Assembly: GCA_005878325.1 (NCBI GenBank)
Contig: VBMR01000098.1
Span: forward strand, 1 to 14,624
DNA length: 14,624 nucleotides
Source: Methanobacteriota archaeon
GTDB taxonomy: Archaea > Thermoplasmatota > Thermoplasmata > RBG-16-68-12
Direction of reading: 5' to 3'
A program made the translations under genes and the position numbers. This document shows, piece by piece, positions 1-7,058 of this stretch (position 1 is the first letter of the stretch; each line of letters opens with the position of its first letter). The notes beneath the pieces were generated by a model. It did no database searches, was not told the origin of the DNA, and saw nothing but the letters and a program-made list of their open reading frames with translations.

Positions 1-217
1 AGCGTGTGCCGGAAACCGGTTGGAGATGGGTTCGGAACACCTCGAGCATCCGGTCGGGATTCGTGGCGATCGGGAGTTGCGGGAAATCGGGGTCGACGGG
101 GTAGGCTTCTCCGGACCTCTCTATGGAGGAAGGTCCTCGGACCAACGTTGGCGTCCTTGGAGCGGAAACTTGACGGGCGGTCGAGGGCGGCGCCCCCGTT
201 GAGGGTCCCGCGACCAT
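1..217 (-). CDS. Phosphotransferase-like protein, N-terminal part (cut by left edge)
   Basis: An open frame begins at ATG 217 and runs off the left edge, giving 72 codons with no stop. A strong Shine-Dalgarno (GGGGGAG, 224-230) lies 6 bases before the ATG, and the start is only 3 bases after the stop of the upstream phosphotransferase gene. It is therefore the fourth gene seen of a leftward operon. After a poorly ordered stretch of about 40 residues rich in Pro, Ser and Thr comes a segment reading DPDFPQLPIATNPDRMLEVF. This resembles the N-terminal DPxLPxL region of the APH-like proteins at the right end of the window, and of actinobacterial phosphotransferases as I remember them. The kinase core lies outside the window. 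The frame is well supported; the family assignment is an inference from this short similarity and the neighbours. Confidence 0.6.
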   Translation of the reverse strand, partial: MVAGPSTGAPPSTARQVSAPRTPTLVRGPSSIERSGEAYPVDPDFPQLPIATNPDRMLEVFRTHLQPVSGTR

Positions 218-220
218 TGA

Positions 221-1204
221 TCACTCCCCCCTCAGCAAGCGGAATGCGTCGGCCCGGCGCCGCTCGGTGTCGTCCGCGTCTCCGTGCCGGGAGGTTCGGA
301 ACGCGAGGCCGTGTATCTTGCGAAGGAGGGTGATCCGCTCATACCAGGCGACCCGCTGATCCAGTCCGGCATCCGGGGGCGTCGATCGTTGATACGTCTC
401 GAGGATCTTCGTCCGAGCCGATGGGAAGTCCTGCAGCTTCTCGGGCTTTCGAATCGACATCCGGAACAGCTGGGCAAGCAGGTTGCCAAGATCCGAGGCA
501 GGATCGCCACAGGCGGCCTTGTCGAAGTCCAACACGACGATCTGCCCATTTCTCCAGAGAAGGTTCGCGGGGCCGAAATCTCCGTGGACGAACGTGAGCG
601 TGGCCGGCAAAGCCGGAACATCTGTCTCTAATGAAGCGTAGGCCTGTCTCAGAGACGACGCCTCGCTCGGGAACCGGTCGCAGAGATCTTTGATCTTGGG
701 CTTCAGGCCGTCGAGAAAGTCTCCGGGCGAAACAACTCCTGTGGGCCGGATCGAGCTTTGGTGGAGGGTCGCCAAGGCCCGGGCCATCGCCTCGAGGATT
801 TCCTGGGTGTCCCGCGCAATCGCGGAACCGACGGACTCGCCAGGCTCATACGTGCACAAGAGGAGGTGGCGAGCTTCATGGTAGGCGAGGACCCGGGGGA
901 CGGCGAGACTGCCGGCTGCCCCACCGGCGGGTGTCTCCAGCGCACGGAGGACGCTCGCGACCTGGCGGGCGTCCTCGTCGCGGTCATAGAATTTTCCCAC
1001 CCACAGATGGCGGCGCGGCTCAGAACCCTCCGCCATCTGAAACTCGAGATCGTATCGGACCACACGCCGCTTTCCATAGTCGGTGAAGCGATCGTCCAGG
1101 GTCCAGCCGCCGAGACGCGCCCCCGCACCGTCCTCGGTCTGCAAGGCGGAGCTCAGGAAGGCGCGCGTCTCCTCGGAGGTCAGCATGGGGGCCATCGGGT
1201 TCAT
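221..1204 (-). CDS. APH-family phosphotransferase with intact kinase motifs
   Basis: A protein of 327 residues with the aminoglycoside phosphotransferase/choline kinase fold, expected to move the gamma-phosphate of ATP to a small molecule. Visible motifs are a likely ATP-binding Lys in VGKFY (K71), the catalytic loop HGDFGPAN (H207, D209, N214), the metal-binding DFD (226-228), and GDPxSDL (233-239). All key catalytic residues are present, unlike in the two APH-like proteins at the right end. The frame stays open upstream to 1378, but ATG 1204 is chosen because GGGAGAT sits 9 bases before it and the start then follows the upstream glycosyltransferase stop by 56 bases. It is the third gene of the leftward operon. 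The substrate is unknown; a sugar, an amino alcohol or an intermediate made by the adjacent glycosyltransferases are all possible. I see no evidence for antibiotic resistance. Confidence 0.85.
   Translation of the reverse strand: MNPMAPMLTSEETRAFLSSALQTEDGAGARLGGWTLDDRFTDYGKRRVVRYDLEFQMAEGSEPRRHLWVGKFYDRDEDARQVASVLRALETPAGGAAGSLAVPRVLAYHEARHLLLCTYEPGESVGSAIARDTQEILEAMARALATLHQSSIRPTGVVSPGDFLDGLKPKIKDLCDRFPSEASSLRQAYASLETDVPALPATLTFVHGDFGPANLLWRNGQIVVLDFDKAACGDPASDLGNLLAQLFRMSIRKPEKLQDFPSARTKILETYQRSTPPDAGLDQRVAWYERITLLRKIHGLAFRTSRHGDADDTERRRADAFRLLRGE
224..230 (-). promoter_or_regulatory. Shine-Dalgarno GGGGGAG before the left-edge gene
   Basis: It lies 6 bases before ATG 217 and overlaps the end of the upstream phosphotransferase gene. 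It is the main evidence that the open frame running off the left edge is a real translated gene. Confidence 0.6.
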
Positions 1205-1213
1205 TCGAATCGC

Positions 1214-1220
1214 ATCTCCC
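1214..1220 (-). promoter_or_regulatory. Shine-Dalgarno fixing the phosphotransferase start
   Basis: GGGAGAT on the minus strand, 9 bases before ATG 1204. The frame is open much further upstream into the glycosyltransferase gene, and this site argues for the ATG at 1204 over upstream starts and over the in-frame ATGs 9 and 18 bases downstream. Confidence 0.6.
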
Positions 1221-1260
1221 GCGCACCCCACCGCCGTTCGAAGCAACGTGTGCGGTACGT

Positions 1261-2475
1261 TCAGTTCCCCCCGAGCCACCGCGCAAGATAGGCGGTCAAT
1301 CGAGATGCCCCTTCGAACGAGGGGATAATTTGGCGCACGAGTTGGGCTTGGTCGCGCGGATCGCGATGCAACGCCCATTCCAGCGCTTTCGCAAGCGTCT
1401 CACCGTCCAGGTCCTTCGGATGAACCCATCGAGCGAGACCGTGCGCAGCGAGTGTCTCCGCCCGGATCTGTTGCTCGATCTTGTGGGTCGCCCGCGGCAC
1501 GATGACGAGGGGACGTCCCACCGACAGCGCTTCGCACACGCTGTTGTAGCCGCCCATGCTCACGATTGCGTCGGCGGCCCTCATGAGCAGCAAATTGTCG
1601 GCCCTCGAGACGACTTGACACGTCGGAGAGGTTCTCGCACGGAGCTTCCGTTTCTGATCGGCGGGCATGAGGGGCCCGGTCACGAGGATGGCGTGGAGAT
1701 CCGGATGCTCCGATCGCAATCGCTCGACGGCGGCCTGGGCCGCTTCGAGAACGGGAAATCCATCGCTTCCTCCACCAACGGTCGCCACGACGAGCGGTCC
1801 GTTCGACGGCAACCGGTATTGGCGGCGCAGGGCATCCGAGTCGACGGTCCCTGTCTCGCGGACGATGTACCCACAATAATGCAACTTGGAGTGGACGGAC
1901 GACGGAATCGCGTACGCTTCTGCTACGTCATAGAGTTCGCGGGAGCCGTACACCGCGATGCCATCGTACAGGCTCTCGAGGGCTTCGTACACACCCAGCT
2001 CCCGCCACTGGGCCCGGATCCGTTGGCCATCGTCCATGATGTCACGGAGACCAAAGACGAATTTTGTGTCGGGACATTGCGCCTTCAATGCCCAAAGACC
2101 CTCGCGAAACTCCCCCTTGTGACCCAGGGGCTCGTGGTCGACGAGCACGAGATCCGGGGCCAAACCGAGCGACGCGTCGCGTAGCATCTGCGCCCGAACC
2201 TTCGCGAGACGTCGTTTAGCCGCCTCCCGTTCGGCCTCCGTCGCGTGGACTCCGTGGGGATCCAGCCACATGGGCAGCTTCACATAGTCACAACGTTCCG
2301 GCAATTCAAATTCGCCCGTGATGGGGGACTCCGTGGCAATGTAGGCGACCGTGTTCGGATAGGCCCCGAGCAGGTGGCGAGCGATGGTCAACGTCCGAGT
2401 GATATGCCCGACGCCTTTGCTGTCCTGGGCATACAACAGGCACGTTTGGGCTTCGCTCGTCGGGGATTCCTTCAT
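1261..2475 (-). CDS. GT-B glycosyltransferase, COG4671/MurG-like (second of pair)
   Basis: A 404-residue protein of the GT-B fold, expected to move a sugar from a nucleotide-sugar donor. The N-terminal domain starts with the glycine loop of the family, YAQDSKGVGHITR (15-27). The C-terminal donor domain has TVGGGSDG (232-239), TGPLMP (266-271), and SMGGYNSVCEAL (306-317) followed by IVPR (325-328). This last segment is the nucleotide-sugar binding signature shared with MurG and the UDP-glycosyltransferases. ATG 2475 overlaps the stop of the upstream glycosyltransferase as ATGA, so translation is probably coupled. The open frame continues upstream but would then overlap that gene by over 130 bases. 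No signal peptide or membrane helix is seen, so it should work at the cytoplasmic face. The family is secure; donor and acceptor are unknown. Confidence 0.87.
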   Translation of the reverse strand: MKESPTSEAQTCLLYAQDSKGVGHITRTLTIARHLLGAYPNTVAYIATESPITGEFELPERCDYVKLPMWLDPHGVHATEAEREAAKRRLAKVRAQMLRDASLGLAPDLVLVDHEPLGHKGEFREGLWALKAQCPDTKFVFGLRDIMDDGQRIRAQWRELGVYEALESLYDGIAVYGSRELYDVAEAYAIPSSVHSKLHYCGYIVRETGTVDSDALRRQYRLPSNGPLVVATVGGGSDGFPVLEAAQAAVERLRSEHPDLHAILVTGPLMPADQKRKLRARTSPTCQVVSRADNLLLMRAADAIVSMGGYNSVCEALSVGRPLVIVPRATHKIEQQIRAETLAAHGLARWVHPKDLDGETLAKALEWALHRDPRDQAQLVRQIIPSFEGASRLTAYLARWLGGN

Positions 2476-3773
2476 GGCGCCACGGGTACCTCGTGGACCA
2501 GAGAAGAACCTAGCATCTCGGAGACGAGCGCCGGGATGCGTGTGAGGCCGTCCAGATCGATGATGCTCCGACTGGCCGGACGAGGGCCCAGATCGGACGC
2601 GAGCCAATCCGTCAGCGCCTGGGCGCTAAGCATGCGGGGATGGAGCACGTCGACGAGTCCGAGCTCTTGCAGCCTTTGGGCCCGAATCCACTGCTCCGGT
2701 TCCGGGCTCACCCTCGGAACGATCAGCGCATGTTTCTCGAACGAGAGCGCCTCGCACACGGTGTTGTAGCCGCCCATGGAAATGACACGGTCGGCACGCT
2801 CGACGAGCGGAGTCGGGTCAGGGACGAAGTCGAGCACGTGGAGCCGCGAGCGGCCTCTCGCCATGCGTCGAACCCGCTGACGCTCGTGCCAAGGCATCAA
2901 GGGACCGGATACGAGGACGCCCGTGGTGTCGCGGGGCAAATCCGTTTCGAGGAATGCCTCGGCGAGGGCGCCGCCGTCATGCCCGCCCCCGACGAGACAG
3001 AGCGCGAGTTTGCCCGGTGGGAGACTTGCCGCGAGCGAGGAGGCCTCGGCCGTCGCGAATTCGAGGCGCGGCCGCTGGTCGAGGTATCCGGTGTGCTGCG
3101 CCTTCGCCGCGATCGACCCGTTGAGCTCGTATTCGCGAACCGGATCGAACACGGTGGGATCGCCGTAAATCCAGACCGAGTCGTAGTAGTCTCGGATGGC
3201 GTCCATGTTGGCATCGCTTGCCCACGACCGCTTCACCGTCTCCCGGTCGTAAAGCACATCGCGCAACCCAAGAACGCAGCGTGTGTTTCCGCGCCTCCGC
3301 AGGAATTCGAGGGTGGATGTCAGCTCGCCCGCCACGCCCGTCGGCAGGTAGTCGACGATGAGCACATCCGGCTCGAAGACCTCCATCGTGCTCCGAATCA
3401 CTCGAGTTCGGAGAGTGATGAGCTCCTCATCGGACACGTCCCGGAGGAAACGCGGGTTGTACTCTCCGTCCGCCTCTCGACGAAGCGCCGGAAGTGTCAC
3501 ACAATCCACGCCCGACGGCATGAGGAGGGCACCCGCCTGCCAGGCTTCCGCAATCATCACGATATCCGGTTGAAGTGAGGAGCCGCGAAGCGCCTGTGCG
3601 ATGGAGGCGTTCCGTCGAATGTGGCCGAAACCGACCATGCCTTGCGAGTAGAGGGCGATCCTCGGAGCTCGAACCGCGTGGGGGCGAGTTCGAAGCCCTC
3701 CTGCGTTCCCCGTCAGCGGGTCCATCGACTGGCGGAGCGCAGAGCGGATTCCAACCTGCAGGTTGGCGACCAT
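2472..3773 (-). CDS. GT-B glycosyltransferase, COG4671/MurG-like (first of pair)
   Basis: A 433-residue GT-B glycosyltransferase, paralogous to the next gene. Counting from the ATG at 3725 (417 residues), it shows YSQGMVGFGHIRR (26-38), an acidic DVLIVDYLPTG segment (120-130), LVGGGHDGG (244-252), SGPLMP (273-278), and SMGGYNTVCEAL (316-327) followed by IVPR. The pattern GHIRR plus MGGYN/CEAL is that of COG4671 predicted glycosyltransferases. It is the first recognisable gene of the leftward operon. Two starts are possible: ATG 3773, with a weak GGGG-type site and good GC at third codon positions, and ATG 3725, just downstream of a perfect 16-bp palindrome. Neither has a clear TATA box. I give the longer form. 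The role is probably cytoplasmic sugar transfer to a glycoconjugate later phosphorylated or exported; this is inferred from neighbours. Confidence 0.83.
   Translation of the reverse strand: MVANLQVGIRSALRQSMDPLTGNAGGLRTRPHAVRAPRIALYSQGMVGFGHIRRNASIAQALRGSSLQPDIVMIAEAWQAGALLMPSGVDCVTLPALRREADGEYNPRFLRDVSDEELITLRTRVIRSTMEVFEPDVLIVDYLPTGVAGELTSTLEFLRRRGNTRCVLGLRDVLYDRETVKRSWASDANMDAIRDYYDSVWIYGDPTVFDPVREYELNGSIAAKAQHTGYLDQRPRLEFATAEASSLAASLPPGKLALCLVGGGHDGGALAEAFLETDLPRDTTGVLVSGPLMPWHERQRVRRMARGRSRLHVLDFVPDPTPLVERADRVISMGGYNTVCEALSFEKHALIVPRVSPEPEQWIRAQRLQELGLVDVLHPRMLSAQALTDWLASDLGPRPASRSIIDLDGLTRIPALVSEMLGSSLVHEVPVAP
3751..3766. promoter_or_regulatory. Perfect 16-bp palindrome at the start of the glycosyltransferase operon
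   Basis: CCAACCTGCAGGTTGG reads the same on both strands. It lies 26 to 41 bases upstream of the alternative ATG 3725 and within codons 3-8 if ATG 3773 is used. That position would suit an operator for a dimeric repressor overlapping the core promoter, but a palindrome of this length also has a roughly one in five chance of occurring somewhere in a window of this size. No second copy was noticed. Confidence 0.3.
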
Positions 3774-4094
3774 CGCTACTGACCCCGCCGTATTCCTCGC
3801 GCCTTCGCATTCGTGGTCCTACGAGCCTTCAAGCGTCCGCCGATCGACAACGGCAAACGCGCGTACCCCTTTGGTCCTCGGGGTACCCTTACGTACAACA
3901 CAGACATCACTATCCGCCACCCGGCGGGTTCCGACAACAGCAGGTCTTTTGAGAGACACGTTTTGAATTGAATAGTAGTGGGTTCATTGTATGCACTGGG
4001 CGCACACGGGGGTATCCCCCTCCCCATGCGAATGGTTCAATCTTCCAAGAAAAATCTCGATAGGAATTCTTGACAGACAATGGCTTGACGCTCT

Positions 4095-4391
4095 CCCGCC
4101 GCGCCGGTCTCGCGGGTGGCCCTCGACCCTCAAAGACCTCGGAAAGTCCGTCGCTCGGGACCGCGACGACAATCGGAACGCAGGAAAGCCCTGCGGCATC
4201 GAAGCGGCGAGGCCTTCGACACCTGCGGTGATCGGGTTCGGATCGTTCGAATTATTGACCTTCAGGAGGAACAAGCGTGGTGTACTGACTCCGAACATTC
4301 CATGCGGACCTTCGCTTGGGTGGACTTGCCGATGATCGGCTTGAAAGATTAGGCCGTAGGTAGCGACCTCGAGCCTGTGTCGAGTTACGGC
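4095..4391. other. Run of short inverted repeats; possible structured RNA
   Basis: Several stems follow each other closely: CCCGC/GCGGG about 4095-4114; GTCGC/GCGAC at 4150-4167; CGCAGG/CCTGCG at 4179-4195; TCGAAG/CTTCGA at 4199-4219; CACC/GGTG at 4220-4230; CGGCTT/AGGCCG at 4337-4356; and a nested stem with GCCGTA/TACGGC outside (4353-4391) and CTCGA/TCGAG inside. The last two share 4353-4356 and exclude each other, like a two-state switch. Some such stems are expected by chance in GC-rich DNA. No known RNA family could be matched and the transcribed strand is unknown. Confidence 0.25.
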
Positions 4392-4530
4392 TATTCAATC
4401 AGGACGCGCGACGGAGCCTTGAATCTGACGACGGCCTATCTTCGGTCCGACGCCGGTCCGAGTGTTGTGCACTACAATCGGGACGACGCGGAGCCCGATT
4501 CCATTGCCCCTCCGATGCGAGCCATGCCCA

Positions 4531-4541
4531 TAGATATATAT
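4531..4541 (+). promoter_or_regulatory. TATA-like box of the coaBC-pantoate kinase operon
   Basis: TAGATATATAT is the clearest TATA-like sequence in a GC-rich window. Its centre lies about 30 bases before ATG 4566. Archaeal transcription starts about 25-27 bases downstream of the box centre, so the transcript would begin at or a few bases before the ATG, giving a leaderless or nearly leaderless mRNA. There is no Shine-Dalgarno before this ATG, which fits. Confidence 0.6.
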
Positions 4542-4565
4542 CGAGCGGGGCGGGTTTTCGTCGGG

Positions 4566-5771
4566 ATGCATCCGGCAGACCGGTTGCGCGGGACGAAGAG
4601 CCTCAAACTACAGGGCAAGACGATTGTGCTTGGTGTCACAGGGAGCATCGCGGCGGTCGAAACGGTTCGGCTCGCCCACGAGCTCATCCGGCACGGGGCC
4701 GATGTTCATGTCGTCCTGACTCGATCCGCGGCGACCATCCTCCACCCCAACGCGCTTCAGTCGGCCACCGGGCATCCCGTGGTGACGGAAATCACCGGGG
4801 CGATGGAATACCTCGAGATGTGCGGCCACGACGGGCGCGCAAATCTCCTCCTGATCGCGCCGTGCACGGCGAACACAATCGGGAAGATTGCCCAAGGAAT
4901 CGACGACTCCACCGTGACGACGTACGCCACGAATGCCCTGGGCTCAGGAATCCCGATCCTCGCCGCTCCCGCGGCCCATGAGTCGATGATGGACAACCCC
5001 GCGGTCGCGGCGAACGTGCGGCGCCTCAAAGAGCTCGGCGTTGAGCTGATCGAGCCGAAGCGGGAAGAGGAGAAGGCCAAGATGGCCGACGTCGACACCA
5101 TTGTCGCGCGTGCGATCCGGCGGCTGGGCCCGAAGGACCTCGCGGACCTGCGGGTCCTCGTCATCGCGGGAGCGACCGTCGAACCGATTGACGAGGTCCG
5201 CGTGGTGACGAATCGATCCTCGGGCGGGACCGGCATCGAATTGGCAAGGGCCGCGTTCGAGCACGGAGCTGACGTGGAGCTGTGGCTGGGCCGGCACGAG
5301 GCTCCGGTCCCCACGTGGATCCCGTTGCGGCCCTTCGAAACGACCGCGGACCTGGAGGCGATGGCCGAGAAAGTCGACGCGGACATCTGCTTGGTGCCCG
5401 CAGCGGTTTCCGATTTTACGCCCGCAAAGCCTCAGAAGGGGAAGATCCCGACCCGCGACGGCGGTTTGACCCTCGAGCTCCAGCCGACCCCCAAGGTCTT
5501 GAAACTCTTCCGAAAAGGTGCGCGAAAGGCCCTCATCGGTTTCAAGGCGGAGGCGGGCGTGAGTGAGGCGGAGCTGAAGGCACGGGCCATGTCCCTCCTG
5601 AAGGAGGCGGACCTCGACCTCGTCGTGGCGAACGACGTGTCGAAGGTGAAGGGAGGCACAACCGCCATCACGATCTTCGACCAAAAGGGCCGGGCAGAGG
5701 CGTTCGAGGGATCGAAGGCGCTCGCTGCGGAGCGAGTGTGGCGGGCCATCCTCCATGGTATCCGAGGGTGA
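4566..5771 (+). CDS. coaBC: Bifunctional phosphopantothenoylcysteine synthetase/decarboxylase
   Basis: A CoA synthesis enzyme of 401 residues. It couples 4'-phosphopantothenate to cysteine (CoaB) and decarboxylates the product to 4'-phosphopantetheine (CoaC, FMN-dependent). The CoaC half (about 1-190) has TGSIAAVE (25-32), PCTANTIGKIAQGIDDS (99-115), PAAHESM (135-141) and an EEEKAK segment (167-172) like the archaeal substrate flap. The CoaB half (about 195-401) has AGATVEPIDEVR (201-212), TNRSSG (215-220), AAVSDFTP (279-286), KGKI (291-294), GFKAE (325-329) and ANDVS (355-359). The frame stays open 63 codons further upstream, but ATG 4566 is chosen because the protein then starts MHPADRLRGTKS like archaeal homologues, matches the usual 400 residues, and sits just after the TATA box. 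The family PAMH motif reads PAAH here. It overlaps the next gene by 17 bases. Confidence 0.95.
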   Translation: MHPADRLRGTKSLKLQGKTIVLGVTGSIAAVETVRLAHELIRHGADVHVVLTRSAATILHPNALQSATGHPVVTEITGAMEYLEMCGHDGRANLLLIAPCTANTIGKIAQGIDDSTVTTYATNALGSGIPILAAPAAHESMMDNPAVAANVRRLKELGVELIEPKREEEKAKMADVDTIVARAIRRLGPKDLADLRVLVIAGATVEPIDEVRVVTNRSSGGTGIELARAAFEHGADVELWLGRHEAPVPTWIPLRPFETTADLEAMAEKVDADICLVPAAVSDFTPAKPQKGKIPTRDGGLTLELQPTPKVLKLFRKGARKALIGFKAEAGVSEAELKARAMSLLKEADLDLVVANDVSKVKGGTTAITIFDQKGRAEAFEGSKALAAERVWRAILHGIRG

Positions 5772-6627
5772 GGCGTTCTGCCCCGGACACGTGACGGCTT
5801 TCTTCGTCGTGCACGATGACCCGAACCCCCGGGCGAAGGGCTCCCGCGGGGCGGGACTCTCGCTCAGTCTCGGAGTCCAGACGAAGGCGCGGGTGCGGGA
5901 CGCCCCCCGGCCCTCCATCGAGATCTTCGTCAACGAACGACGGCAGAAGGCCGACGTCACCCGTTGGGTCACCGAAAAGATCGTTGGTCTCCGCTCAATG
6001 GAGATCCGGATCCTGAGCGAGACCTCTCTTCCCGAGTCCCAGGGATTCGGCGTGAGTTCGGCCGCGGCCCTCAGTACCGCCCTCGCGCTGGACGATGCGC
6101 TCGGGCAAGGCCTCCCGCGGGACGAACTCGTCGCGATCGCCCACGAGGCGGAGATCGCGTGCCAGAGCGGGCTCGGCGACGTGGTCCCCGCATCCCTTGG
6201 CGGGATGGACCTTCGAGTGAAACCCGGTGCGCCTGGCCACGCCGAGGTCCGAACATTCCCGGTGACGGCGGACCTCCTCCTCGCGGTCCTCGGACCCGAG
6301 ATGCCGACGAAGGGCGTCCTCCGGGATCCCGCGAAAGTCGCCGCGATCAATCGAGTGGGTGGGGCTCTCGTCGAGGCCTTTTCCCAGGATCCGACCTTCG
6401 AGCGGCTCTTCGACCTCGGGAACCGGTTTGCGGAGGAGTCGGGCCTCGCGAACCGGACGGTCCTCGAGGTGATTCACGGGAGCCGGATGTTCGGCCGGGC
6501 CACGATGGCCATGCTCGGCAACTCGATTTTCGCGGCTGGGAACTCCGAGCAACTCGCGACCCTGTACCGGAAGTTCGGCACCTTGCAGCGGTGCGAGGTC
6601 GACAACCAGGGCGCTCGGGTCCTGTGA
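5755..6627 (+). CDS. Pantoate kinase (archaeal GHMP family)
   Basis: A 290-residue GHMP-superfamily kinase of the archaeal pantoate kinase type (COG1829). It makes 4-phosphopantoate from pantoate and ATP, the archaeal replacement for the bacterial pantothenate kinase route, before phosphopantothenate synthetase adds beta-alanine. Visible features are FCPGHVTAFF at the N terminus (8-17), SRGAGLSLSLG (30-40), the GHMP ATP-binding motif GFGVSSAAALSTALAL (97-112), EIACQSGLGDVV (133-144) and GGMDLRVKPGAP (149-160). Length fits the family. The ATG lies inside the last codons of coaBC, a 17-base overlap, with no clear Shine-Dalgarno, so it is probably read by coupled translation on one transcript with coaBC, whose product acts two steps later in the same pathway. 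Phosphopantothenate synthetase is not in the window. Its stop abuts that of the convergent DUF357 gene. Confidence 0.93.
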   Translation: MVSEGEAFCPGHVTAFFVVHDDPNPRAKGSRGAGLSLSLGVQTKARVRDAPRPSIEIFVNERRQKADVTRWVTEKIVGLRSMEIRILSETSLPESQGFGVSSAAALSTALALDDALGQGLPRDELVAIAHEAEIACQSGLGDVVPASLGGMDLRVKPGAPGHAEVRTFPVTADLLLAVLGPEMPTKGVLRDPAKVAAINRVGGALVEAFSQDPTFERLFDLGNRFAEESGLANRTVLEVIHGSRMFGRATMAMLGNSIFAAGNSEQLATLYRKFGTLQRCEVDNQGARVL

Positions 6628-6912
6628 TCACTCGCTGAGCGTGAACAGTTGGTCGTCCTCGCCCACGTCGAAGAGACCCAGTCGGGCCCCGGCGTCCAGC
6701 CAGCCGTGAGCGTAGTTGATGTTCGCCAACGCTTCTTCGAGCCGGCCCTTCTCGCGAAAGTGGACGGCGTCGTCATGGTAGGCTCGAGCCATCGATACGA
6801 AGTCCTCCGCGATCCTGCGGAGATGGGACCGTTTCGGGGCGGCAACAGCGGCCTTCGCGAGGGCTCGTTGCGTCAGTGCGATGTCGTGATCGACGAGGTC
6901 TCGGAGCTCCAT
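6628..6912 (-). CDS. DUF357 family archaeal protein
   Basis: A short, mostly helical protein of 94 residues matching the archaeal DUF357 family. The diagnostic part is YHDDAVHFREKG (45-56) followed by NINYAHGWLDAGARLGLF (64-81), in line with the family pattern of a Y..DA..F...G helix and a YA.GWLDAG.RLG helix. The biochemical function of DUF357 is unknown to me. ATG 6912 is preferred because the protein then begins at the usual point of the family; GTG 6951 would add 13 residues and has a GAGG site about 10 bases before it, so it remains possible. The gene runs against pantoate kinase, with the two stop codons directly adjacent (TGATCA). It may share a transcript with the metallophosphoesterase gene upstream, about 150 bases away. 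Confidence 0.82.
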   Translation of the reverse strand: MELRDLVDHDIALTQRALAKAAVAAPKRSHLRRIAEDFVSMARAYHDDAVHFREKGRLEEALANINYAHGWLDAGARLGLFDVGEDDQLFTLSE

Positions 6913-7058
6913 CGCTCGGACAACGAAGCGGCAGGCGAAAACCCTTTCCACGGATCCCGCGCCTCAACCCGCGGAGTCCTACGGCGCTGAAAGGAGTCTC
7001 CCTGCGAGGTCATCACGAGAGCCTACGGAGGATGCCCCCGTCCGAAGGCAGGGTCCTG

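Larger units (their letters stand above)
3774..4565. other. Intergenic region between divergent operons
   Basis: This stretch of about 790 bases separates the leftward glycosyltransferase operon from coaBC. Open frames exist on both strands, but their products look unlike proteins and their third-position GC is lower than in neighbouring genes. It holds an AT-richer part (about 3949-4080), a GGGGGTATCCCCC hairpin near 4009-4021, a run of short hairpins (about 4095-4391), and a TATA-like box for coaBC at 4531. No tRNA or rRNA was recognised. The promoter of the glycosyltransferase operon should lie here, but I cannot point to a convincing TATA box on the minus strand. Confidence 0.6.

Noticed and set aside
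221..1204. Reading the APH-family gene as an antibiotic resistance determinant
   Set aside because: The fold is shared by many sugar, choline and metabolite kinases, and nothing specific to drug substrates is visible.
3776..4027. 83-codon minus-strand frame ending just before the first glycosyltransferase
   Set aside because: Third-position GC is lower than in the real genes, no domain is recognisable, and there is no clear ribosome site. A small basic protein cannot be fully excluded.
4263..4288. Strong Shine-Dalgarno-like AGGAGGA followed by GTG GTG TAC TGA
   Set aside because: The frame closes after three codons, and the next ATG gives only 16 residues. No gene follows that would use it.
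3991..4335. 114-codon plus-strand frame upstream of coaBC
   Set aside because: Composition is unlike a protein and it overlaps the hairpin region; treated as chance.
4141..4345. GGAAAGTCCG with a downstream CGGCTT, like the P4 strands of RNase P RNA
   Set aside because: The spacing is only about 200 bases, the conserved ACAGAA-type motifs are missing, and no P1 pairing could be found. A covariance search would settle it.
4944..6350. 468-codon minus-strand frame opposite coaBC and pantoate kinase
   Set aside because: It is antisense to two clearly recognisable enzymes; long opposite frames are common in GC-rich genes.
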